Origin: Bacteroidales bacterium
GTDB taxonomy: Bacteria > Bacteroidota > Bacteroidia > Bacteroidales > UBA932
Reading direction: 5' to 3'
Length of the DNA: 13,997 nt
NCBI GenBank assembly: GCA_004556005.1
Contig: SFJA01000045.1
Coordinates: 1-13,997, forward strand
Part shown: one piece after another, positions 1 to 7,037 of the stretch
How positions within the stretch are numbered: position 1 is the first letter of the stretch
Layout of the letters: every line of letters begins with the position of its first letter
Program-made: the position numbers and the translations under genes
The notes under the pieces: model-generated
What the model was told of the DNA's origin: nothing
The model's input: only the letters and a program-made list of their open reading frames with translations
The model's database searches: none

Positions 1-3000
1 TTCTTGTAGCGTACGTTGAAATTCATACCGCCGTACCAGTCAGGGATTGCGTCTCCCATTTCATAGCGTGAAGCAATTGAGTAATCGGTAGTGAGGATGT
101 CAGTTCCTTCAGCTGCACCGCCGAACTTTTTGGCCTCGGCCTCAGCCTTGGTAACCTTATGGTAGTAGAGCGGCATACCGGCCATCTTGTCACCCTTGGT
201 GTATCCGGTATATGACTTGCCGTCATTATCGAAATATGTCTTTCCAGGGTTACCTGCAACTCCGCCGTACTTGTAGAGGTAGAGGTTGAAGTAATCCTTG
301 CCTACGCCACGAAGGTACTCTGAACCTGATGATGAACCAGCACCGTGCATTGACCATCCGTCAGCCGATGCAGTCCAGCATCCGTCAAGTGCATCGGAAC
401 CGGTTCCTGCAGGCACCTTGGTCAGAATGGTGTTGAACGTTGTTCCGTTGGTAGAAATGAGAACATCCCAATCTTCCGTATGAACCGGCTGCCAAGCAAG
501 TTCAATTTCGATACCGCGGCTGCGGATACCGGCTGTGTTCATTGGGAGAGTTGCCTGACCGGCAGCCAGATAAGAAGCTCTCTGGCCCCATACTGCATTG
601 ACAGTGTGCTTGTTGAAGAAGTCAAAAGCACCGGTAAGCTTGCTTCCGAAGAGAGAGAAGTCAAAACCTGCATCGGTAGTATGAACGTTTTCCCAAGTCA
701 GAGCGTCGTTTACCCAGCCGCCCTTCTTGAGTGTCGTTGACTCAGGATGGGTGGTGGCACCGGATGTCCAGTTGCCTCCGCCGTAAGACCAGGTCTGGTA
801 ACCTGAGTACATACCGATACCGTTCTGGTTACCGATCACACCGTAGCTTGCACGGAGTTTCAGGTTGTCGAGCCAAGATCTGGTAGCTTCCATAAACTCC
901 TCAGAAGAGATACGCCAGCCTGCTCCGACTGACCAGAATGTTCCCCAACGGTTCTCAGGTTTCTTGAACTTGGATGAACCGTCCCTACGGATGGATGCAG
1001 AAACATAGTACTTATCATCAAAGATGTAGTTTGCACGTCCGAAATATGACTCCATAGCGTACTTGTTGATATTACCGCCGGTAGTGCTTCCGAATGTGCC
1101 GTATGTCTGTGTTCCAAGGAAGTTGACATATCCCTCGAAGTCATCTATGAGAGAGTATGCCGAACCATAACGGATGAGGTCATAGTTGTACTGATGGAAC
1201 TCGTGACCGAGCATCGCGTCAACGTGGTGCTTGCCTATGTTCTTGTTGTAAGAAAGAAGCTGCTGGGTGTTGAAGGTAGAGAACTCTTCCTTGCTCTTCC
1301 AGATTGCAGATCCGATGGAACCTACAAAGGCCTTTGCACTTTCCGTGTTATAGAAACGTGTACGGGTTCCGAAAGACTTGTTGTAGGTAAGGTTAACCTC
1401 AAAGGTAAAGTCCTTGAGGAAGTTGGCTCTTGCGTAGCCGCTCATCGTCATATCGTTGTATTTCTGGGTATCGTGAGCCTGCTCGAACATCTTGACCAGG
1501 TTGTAAGATGTAAGTCCAGCTACAGGGCCTACAGGTGACTCCCAGGATTTGCCATTGAGCGCCGATCCTCCGATAGGGTTGGTAACCATCTTCTCACCGG
1601 CATCGTTGTAAACATAGGAATAGCCGTTCTGAGGGTCACGTGCATAGAACTGACGGAGAGGAGAACTGTTGTTTACCCAGTAGAATGCATTCTGGGTAGC
1701 TGCACCAGGGTTACGACCCCAACGGGTAGCCTGGCTGTTCGTATTTCTCGAGGTGTAACCAAATTTTGCACCTGCCTTGAGCCAGCTGGTAACCTGGGCA
1801 TTGACGTTAGCACGTGCAGTGTAACGGTCGAAGCTTGACCATGTAATGTAAGAAGGATCTGAAAGATACCCAAGTGAAAGATGATAATCGATCTTGTCGG
1901 AAGCACCCGAAGCAGTAACGTTGTACTCCTGACGGAATCTGTTTTCAATGAGTGCCTCTTCTGCAGTATTGCCAGAATAGAGAAGCTTGGCGTTAGGATT
2001 GAGCTTGCCGTCGGTACCTACGAGGTATGCTCCACCAAGAGTCGCGGACTCGTTGCTCGTACCAGCACTGGTTTTGGTAAAGGTCATGCCAGGAACATCG
2101 TAAGCAAGATAGTTCTTGATACCGTTCATCTGGTAGTTGCCCTTATCATCCATTACGTTGTTGAAGAGGTGCTGGGAAGCGAACAGTGCAGATTCTGCAG
2201 CATTGCCCTTGAGATCAGGCTGCTTGTTGTCATATCCATAGTAAACGCTATTGTAGATGGACTCCCAGTACATCTCATAGAGTTCGCCAGGGTTGTCTGC
2301 ACCGACCTTGTCAAGATAGCCGTTTCCACCGATGGTGTTGATACCCCACTTGCCTTCGAAACTTACCTTGGTCTTGCCTTCCTTACCGGTCTTGGTGGTG
2401 ATGAGGATGACACCGTTGGCACCACGTGAACCGTAAAGTGCGGTTGAAGCAGCATCCTTGAGAACAACTATGCTCTCGATATCCTTGTTGCTGATAGAAG
2501 AAAGCACGTTGGTTCCCTCAAGAGCAGGAACACCGTCGATAATGATGAGTGCATTTGAGTTGTTGGCACTTGCAGTACCGATACCACGGATACGGATACC
2601 CATATCCACACCCGGCTGACCATCAACAGAAGAAACCTGAAGACCTGCAACCTGACCTTCGAGAGTTCTGGACAGGGAACCCTGTGCCTGCACTGCGATG
2701 TTTGCGCCATCAACCTGTGAGAGCGAACCGGTGAGGTCCTTCCTTCTTGCCGTACCGTAACCGATAACCACTACGTCATCAAGGAATTCGCTATCCTCTT
2801 CGAGGACAACGTTGATGACAGACTTTCCTTCAACGGCTACCTTCTTGGTGGCGTAGCCGAGGCAGGAGAATTCCAGAACGGCCTTTGAACTTACGCCGGT
2901 AAGCTTGTAGGAGCCGTCGAGATCAGAGATTGCACCAGTCTTTGTGCCTGAAATGATAACATTGGCACCAGGGATACCCTCACCCTTGGTATCGACAATC

Positions 3001-3083
3001 TTACCACTGACTGTTGACTGTGCAAATGCTGGCATTGCCGCTGCGAGCACTGCCAACAAGCCGATTAAAAATCGTTTTGCCAT
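1..3083 (-). CDS. SusC-like TonB-dependent outer-membrane receptor (C-terminus off the left edge)
   Basis: This is the outer-membrane, TonB-energised transporter of a glycan-utilisation locus; it should import oligosaccharides together with a SusD lipoprotein not seen here. The frame is open from ATG at 3083-3081 to the left edge, 1027 codons with no stop. In order I read a signal peptide (about residues 1-21, cleavage AFA|Q22), a carboxypeptidase-regulatory-like domain (about 24-95) typical of SusC rather than simple TonB receptors, a TonB-box-like stretch (about 96-111, containing DDVVVIGYGT), and a plug with IRIRGIG (about 163-169), IIDGVP (about 180-186) and ALYGSRGANGVILITTK (about 215-231). 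The beta-barrel follows, with aromatic-rich strands to the end. The last visible residues (GDAIPDWYGGMNFNVRYK) resemble a late barrel segment; I estimate one to two hundred residues are missing. The fucosidase gene lies upstream on the same strand. Substrate cannot be read from the sequence. Confidence 0.97.
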   Translation of the reverse strand, partial: MAKRFLIGLLAVLAAAMPAFAQSTVSGKIVDTKGEGIPGANVIISGTKTGAISDLDGSYKLTGVSSKAVLEFSCLGYATKKVAVEGKSVINVVLEEDSEFLDDVVVIGYGTARRKDLTGSLSQVDGANIAVQAQGSLSRTLEGQVAGLQVSSVDGQPGVDMGIRIRGIGTASANNSNALIIIDGVPALEGTNVLSSISNKDIESIVVLKDAASTALYGSRGANGVILITTKTGKEGKTKVSFEGKWGINTIGGNGYLDKVGADNPGELYEMYWESIYNSVYYGYDNKQPDLKGNAAESALFASQHLFNNVMDDKGNYQMNGIKNYLAYDVPGMTFTKTSAGTSNESATLGGAYLVGTDGKLNPNAKLLYSGNTAEEALIENRFRQEYNVTASGASDKIDYHLSLGYLSDPSYITWSSFDRYTARANVNAQVTSWLKAGAKFGYTSRNTNSQATRWGRNPGAATQNAFYWVNNSSPLRQFYARDPQNGYSYVYNDAGEKMVTNPIGGSALNGKSWESPVGPVAGLTSYNLVKMFEQAHDTQKYNDMTMSGYARANFLKDFTFEVNLTYNKSFGTRTRFYNTESAKAFVGSIGSAIWKSKEEFSTFNTQQLLSYNKNIGKHHVDAMLGHEFHQYNYDLIRYGSAYSLIDDFEGYVNFLGTQTYGTFGSTTGGNINKYAMESYFGRANYIFDDKYYVSASIRRDGSSKFKKPENRWGTFWSVGAGWRISSEEFMEATRSWLDNLKLRASYGVIGNQNGIGMYSGYQTWSYGGGNWTSGATTHPESTTLKKGGWVNDALTWENVHTTDAGFDFSLFGSKLTGAFDFFNKHTVNAVWGQRASYLAAGQATLPMNTAGIRSRGIEIELAWQPVHTEDWDVLISTNGTTFNTILTKVPAGTGSDALDGCWTASADGWSMHGAGSSSGSEYLRGVGKDYFNLYLYKYGGVAGNPGKTYFDNDGKSYTGYTKGDKMAGMPLYYHKVTKAEAEAKKFGGAAEGTDILTTDYSIASRYEMGDAIPDWYGGMNFNVRYK

Positions 3084-3132
3084 AAGCAATCAATAATTAA
3101 GTTTATAATAAGGTTGGTATTAGTTTTTCAAT

Positions 3133-3160
3133 TTGTTTACTTGTCAAAAATAATAAACAA
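3133..3160. repeat. Short inverted repeat around the putative SusC -7 box
   Basis: TTGTTTA (3133-3139) and its exact reverse complement TAAACAA (3154-3160) are separated by 14 bp, so their centres are 21 bp apart, about two helical turns. The repeat flanks the putative -7 box at 3145-3152. It could be an operator half-site pair or a weak hairpin, but in such AT-rich DNA a 7-bp match can arise by chance. Confidence 0.25.
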
Positions 3161-3170
3161 TTTTTAACAA
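3145..3170 (-). promoter_or_regulatory. Putative promoter for the SusC-like gene
   Basis: Read on the minus strand, TATTTTTG (3152-3145) matches the Bacteroidota -7 consensus TAnnTTTG. The only TTG nearby upstream is at 3170-3168, giving a 15-nt spacer, shorter than the usual roughly 19-21 nt, so the -33 element is weak. Transcription would start near 3138, giving an AT-rich leader of about 55 nt. The 145-bp gap between the fucosidase stop and the SusC start is long enough for a separate promoter. The rest of the gap (3084-3228) is AT-rich, with no open frame or clear terminator hairpin. Confidence 0.4.
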
Positions 3171-3228
3171 TCATCTAAAGAATTCATAAGATATCTCAAA
3201 AAAGGACATCAAAAAACACAAACAAAAA

Positions 3229-4581
3229 CTATTTCGCCGTTATCTCCACGATATAGTCCGTGCTGCAATCATACGACTCGGGGAGAACTACGGTAAGCTC
3301 CGACTTGGTGCGTTTGAAGTTGAGCTCGGTGCCATCGGCAAAAGACCTGACAGACTTTACCTTCAGGGACAGCGGAAGGACGATTGATCCGGATTCCGGT
3401 TTTTCCAAAACGTGCAGGAAAATCTTGTTGTCCTTTTCAGTAACCACACCCCAAGGCTGCGGTTTGAGAAGCGTACTGCGCGTTCCGTATATTGTTTCGC
3501 CGTTAACGGAGAGCCATTCACCTATCTGGGCGAGCCTTTCGAGGGACAAAGCAGGGATGCGGCCATCAGGCTGAGGACCTACATTGAGAAGAAGGTTTGC
3601 ATTGCGGCCGGCCGTACGGACCAGAAGTCTGATAAGTTCCTGGTCAGTCTTGTATGTGTGATCATTGATGTCAAAGCCCCAGGATTTGTTTATGGTCTGG
3701 CAGGTTTCGAGAGGGAGTGCAGTGCTTACAACATCTGTTCTGCTGTAACCTGCAGTATTTTCACCTGGTACGTCGCGTTCAAAAAGCTGTATGTCCTCAC
3801 CAGGGATGGTACGGCGGTGGTGGTTGTTACCTACGAGACAACCCGGCTGCAAACTGTGTATCAACTCATAAATACGGCCATAGCCCCAATCGAAATCGAT
3901 ATCGGGATAGGAACCGTCAGCTTTCTTCTTGATGTGATCCCAGTCTCCATCGAACCAGATGCAACCGACCGGACCGTAATTGGTAAGAAGTTCCGTAATC
4001 TGATTGCACATAAAATCAAGGTATGAAGCATAGTTGGCCTTTGACTCATCTCTGCCGGAATGGTGGCCGGAATTGCCGATCGGATAGTCTTCCCTGCACC
4101 AATCGAGCAAAGAATAATAGAAATTGATAGTGATGCCCTGCTTGTGGCACTCATCAGCAAGTTCCTTGATAATGTCACGGCCGAAAGGGGTTGCATCTAC
4201 GATGTTGTAGTCTGACCAGCGGCTCTTGAACATCGAGAATCCGTCGTGATGACGTGTCGTTATGGTGATATAGCGCGCACCGGCGGCCTTGAATGCGCTC
4301 ACCCATTCGGCAGCATCGAAATTGCCGGGATAGAATCCGCCGGGAAGGATGCTGTAGTCCGAAAAACGTATCTTGTCAGTATTCATCACCCATTCTCCAC
4401 GCCCTAACATACTGTAGACGCCCCAATGGATAAAGATGCCGAATTTGTCATCACTGAAACGCTGGCGCGATTCGAGGACTTCGGGAGTAGGGACATAGCC
4501 CTGGATGCCTTCAACAATCTCAGGAGAGGATGACGGAGCCGCCATAGAAAGAAGCGACGCGATAAGCAGATTAGTTAGCAT
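3229..4581 (-). CDS. GH29 alpha-L-fucosidase, exported
   Basis: A retaining exo-glycosidase (450 aa) that removes terminal alpha-L-fucose from glycans. The fold is an N-terminal (beta/alpha)8 barrel (about residues 40-365) followed by a short beta-sandwich. Visible family motifs are FIHWGVYS (50-57, His52 region), TTRHHDGFSMFKSRWSDYN (about 108-126) with the fucose-contacting His pair, and IWFDGDWD (208-215), in which Asp211 is the expected nucleophile. A candidate acid/base is Glu268 (FERD), but this position is not certain in GH29. A later motif LETCQTINKSWGF (291-303) is common in this group. Length is normal for bacterial GH29. The N-terminus is hydrophobic and ends near SMAA, but it carries no Lys or Arg, so the signal peptide is weak; an in-frame stop (TAA at 4596-4594) rules out a longer start. 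There is no lipobox. It is transcribed divergently from the mannosidase operon and precedes the SusC-like gene on the same strand. Linkage preference is not determined. Confidence 0.95.
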   Translation of the reverse strand: MLTNLLIASLLSMAAPSSSPEIVEGIQGYVPTPEVLESRQRFSDDKFGIFIHWGVYSMLGRGEWVMNTDKIRFSDYSILPGGFYPGNFDAAEWVSAFKAAGARYITITTRHHDGFSMFKSRWSDYNIVDATPFGRDIIKELADECHKQGITINFYYSLLDWCREDYPIGNSGHHSGRDESKANYASYLDFMCNQITELLTNYGPVGCIWFDGDWDHIKKKADGSYPDIDFDWGYGRIYELIHSLQPGCLVGNNHHRRTIPGEDIQLFERDVPGENTAGYSRTDVVSTALPLETCQTINKSWGFDINDHTYKTDQELIRLLVRTAGRNANLLLNVGPQPDGRIPALSLERLAQIGEWLSVNGETIYGTRSTLLKPQPWGVVTEKDNKIFLHVLEKPESGSIVLPLSLKVKSVRSFADGTELNFKRTKSELTVVLPESYDCSTDYIVEITAK

Positions 4582-4605
4582 ATTCTGTTTCTGTTAGTGT
4601 TATGA

Positions 4606-4639
4606 TTTACAAATATAATAAAAATAATTTGTACCTTTG
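4606..4639 (+). promoter_or_regulatory. Putative Bacteroidota promoter of the GH92-GH92-GH31 operon
   Basis: TACCTTTG at 4632-4639 matches TAnnTTTG exactly, and TTTA at 4606-4609 is a near match to the -33 TTTG with a 22-nt spacer. The ATG of the first GH92 (4644) lies only 4 nt after the -7 box. Because starts normally fall a few nucleotides downstream of this box, the transcript would begin at or within a few bases of the ATG, leaving no room for a conventional leader. The -33-like site abuts the -7 box of the divergent fucosidase promoter. Confidence 0.6.
4610..4617 (-). promoter_or_regulatory. Putative -7 box for the GH29 gene
   Basis: On the minus strand 4617-4610 reads TATATTTG, an exact fit to TAnnTTTG, 28 nt before the fucosidase ATG (first base 4581). 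Transcription would begin near 4603, leaving a leader of about 20-25 nt. No good TTG is found at the expected -33 distance; that segment overlaps the opposite promoter's -7 box. The call rests on one element plus the position. Confidence 0.45.
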
Positions 4640-4643
4640 GGAT

Positions 4644-6995
4644 ATGAACATAAAAACTACCCTTCTCGCGGCTTTGGTATGCATTTCTGCCAGCGCCGCC
4701 GGCCAGAGGCCACATATCAGTTACGTTGACCCATTTATCGGAACTGACGGGATGGGACACACCTTCCCGGGAGCCTGCGTTCCGTTCGGAGGAGTGCAGT
4801 TGAGCCCCGATACCGATACCATTCCGCACAACGTGGCCGGCAAGTACCAGCCAAGAACCTACGAGTATTGCGCCGGCTACAAGCATTCGGACAATACCAT
4901 AGTCGGATTTAGCCACACCCACTTCAGCGGCACGGGGCATTCAGACCTCGGAGATATCCTGCTGATGCCTGCAACTGGACCGGTCATCCTCAATCCCGGC
5001 ACCGAAGACAATCCTGACAGCGGCTACCGTTCACGGTTCAGCCATGATGACGAGATTGCCGAGGCTGGACGTTACGAGGTCACCCTCAGCGATTACGGAA
5101 TAAGGGCAAGGCTTACCGCGACTCCGAGGGTAGGAATCCACAATTACCGGTTCCCCTGGGGCGAGGACGGACACGTCGTACTGGACCTCAACCACGGAAT
5201 ATACAACTATGACGGCAAGACCCTCTGGGCTGAAGTCAGGGTAGAAAATGACACTCTATTAACAGGTTACCGCATCACTAACGGCTGGGCAAGGACCAAC
5301 TACACTTATTTCGCAATCTCATTCTCCCAGCCTGTGGTCGAATACGGCTGGGAAGACCGTGCGCCGGTTCAATATAAGGGCGGCTGGAGCAAATTCCCGC
5401 AGTACCACAACTTCCCTGAAATGGCGGGACGCAAGGTAGCTGCGTGGTTCAAGTTCCATACGGCAGTCGATTCGGAGCTCACCGTAAAGGTGGCGCTTTC
5501 GGCCGTAAGCGCCGAGGGTGCACTCAAAAACCTCAGGGCAGAAGCTGCCGGAAAGAGTTTCGAGCAACTTCTTTCAGAGGCTCAGGATGCCTGGGAGAAG
5601 GAACTCTCGTGCATAGACATCTCCGGAACCGAGGACCAGAAGAAGATGTTCTACACCTCGCTCTACCACACGATGATCAATCCTTCCATTTATATGGATG
5701 TCGACGGCAGCTACCGCGGTCTCGACCACGGCATACACAAGGCGGAAGGATTCAACAACTACACGGTATTCTCCCTTTGGGACACATACAGGGCCGAGCA
5801 TCCTTTCCTCACGCTGATGAAACCGGAACAGGAAAAGGATATGGTAGAGTCCATGATCGCCCACTACGAACAGAGCGTGCACGGGATGCTGCCTATCTGG
5901 AGCCATATGGCAAACGACAACTGGTGTATGACCGGATACCACGCAGTGTCAGTGCTCGCCGATGCAATCGTCAAAGGTCTTGACATCGACAAGGAAAAGG
6001 CTTTCGAGGCAATGGTTTCAACTTCGAACGTGGAGTGGTACCAGGGTCTGGGCGAATACATCAAGTACGGTTATGTCCCGGACGAGGCCTCCAAAACTTC
6101 CGCAAGCAACACTTTGGAGTATTCATACGATGACTGGACCATACACAATGCCGCATGGAATACCGGAAACAGGGAAGTGGCAAAGAAGTATCTCAAAAGG
6201 GCATTGTATTATCGGAACATCTATGACCCGTCAATAGGATTTGCAAGACCAAGGCATACGGACGGCAGTTTCAGGGAAAAATTTGACGTAAAGCAGACTG
6301 TAGGTCAGGGCTTCATCGAGGGCAACTCCCTCAACTTCTCATTCCACGCCCCTCACGACGTTTACGGAATGATGGAACTGCTCGGAGGCGAGAAACAGTT
6401 CGTCGCAAAGATGGACGAGTTGTTCGGTATGGATCTTCCCGAGATTTACTATGCCGACAATGAGGATGTTACCAAGGAATGCCTCATAGGAGGATATGTC
6501 CACGGAAACGAACCTAGCCATCACATTCCATATCTCTACGCCTGGACTGACCAGCCGTGGAAAACTCAGTACTGGGTTAGGGAAATAATGAACAAAATGT
6601 ACGTGCCTGTAATGCACGGACTTGGAGGAAATGACGACTGCGGACAGATGAGCGCCTGGTACATTTTCACGGCTCTCGGATTCTATCCGGTATGTGCAGG
6701 TAGTGACGAATATGTACTCGGAGCTCCGTACATTCCTTATGCCATACTCAACCTTCCTAACGGAAACAAGCTGACCGTCAAGGCGATAGGCGTATCCGAC
6801 GAAAACCGTTATGTAAAGAAGGTATTCCTCAACGGCAAGGAATACAGCAAGATGTACATAACTCACGCAGACTTGCTCGCAGGTGGAGTTCTTGAGTTCG
6901 AGATGGTTGCAAAGCCAAACAAGAAACGCGGACTTAAGGATGAGGACAAACCTTATTCGCTTACAAAAAAGGACGGACAGGTGCACCTCTATTAA
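4644..6995 (+). CDS. GH92 exo-alpha-mannosidase (copy A), exported
   Basis: GH92 enzymes are calcium-dependent, inverting exo-acting alpha-mannosidases acting on N-glycans, yeast mannan and related glycans. This 783-aa protein has a signal peptide (about 1-20, start MNIKTTLLAAL), an N-terminal beta-sandwich (about 25-260) opening with YVDPFIGTDG (27-36), and an (alpha/alpha)6 catalytic domain to the end. Motifs include GFSHTHFSGTG, FSLWDTYRAEHP, HGNEPSHH (620-627), EGN (Glu559, region of the family's catalytic acid) and GNDDCGQMSAWY (Asp664/Asp665, region of the base and metal site). The segment after Glu559 reads EGNSLNFSFHAPHD, unlike the aromatic WQYTW-type sequence usual here, so specificity may be altered. 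I chose ATG 4644 over an upstream in-frame ATG at 4602, because the latter precedes the promoter and would bury the signal peptide. It is first in the operon, 42 bp before copy B. The cleaved linkage (1,2, 1,3, 1,4 or 1,6) is not known. Confidence 0.95.
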   Translation: MNIKTTLLAALVCISASAAGQRPHISYVDPFIGTDGMGHTFPGACVPFGGVQLSPDTDTIPHNVAGKYQPRTYEYCAGYKHSDNTIVGFSHTHFSGTGHSDLGDILLMPATGPVILNPGTEDNPDSGYRSRFSHDDEIAEAGRYEVTLSDYGIRARLTATPRVGIHNYRFPWGEDGHVVLDLNHGIYNYDGKTLWAEVRVENDTLLTGYRITNGWARTNYTYFAISFSQPVVEYGWEDRAPVQYKGGWSKFPQYHNFPEMAGRKVAAWFKFHTAVDSELTVKVALSAVSAEGALKNLRAEAAGKSFEQLLSEAQDAWEKELSCIDISGTEDQKKMFYTSLYHTMINPSIYMDVDGSYRGLDHGIHKAEGFNNYTVFSLWDTYRAEHPFLTLMKPEQEKDMVESMIAHYEQSVHGMLPIWSHMANDNWCMTGYHAVSVLADAIVKGLDIDKEKAFEAMVSTSNVEWYQGLGEYIKYGYVPDEASKTSASNTLEYSYDDWTIHNAAWNTGNREVAKKYLKRALYYRNIYDPSIGFARPRHTDGSFREKFDVKQTVGQGFIEGNSLNFSFHAPHDVYGMMELLGGEKQFVAKMDELFGMDLPEIYYADNEDVTKECLIGGYVHGNEPSHHIPYLYAWTDQPWKTQYWVREIMNKMYVPVMHGLGGNDDCGQMSAWYIFTALGFYPVCAGSDEYVLGAPYIPYAILNLPNGNKLTVKAIGVSDENRYVKKVFLNGKEYSKMYITHADLLAGGVLEFEMVAKPNKKRGLKDEDKPYSLTKKDGQVHLY

Positions 6996-7037
6996 CACCA
7001 GGACAACATTCCGAATTGACAAACAACTCCGACCCAG

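Noticed and set aside
1881..2429. Plus-strand open frame of 182 codons within the SusC-like gene
   Set aside because: The opposite strand reads as a continuous SusC plug and barrel; the plus frame has no recognisable features.
3190..3200. AT-rich 8-bp palindrome AGATATCT after the fucosidase stop as a terminator or operator
   Set aside because: Too short, with no loop and no GC stem; likely chance in AT-rich DNA.
4602..4643. Earlier in-frame ATG (4602) for GH92 copy A
   Set aside because: It lies upstream of and across the promoter elements and would add 14 polar residues before an otherwise well-formed signal peptide.
6339..7022. Minus-strand open frame of 227 codons over the end of GH92 copy A
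   Set aside because: It mirrors the GH92 coding sequence and shows no family signature or independent start signals.
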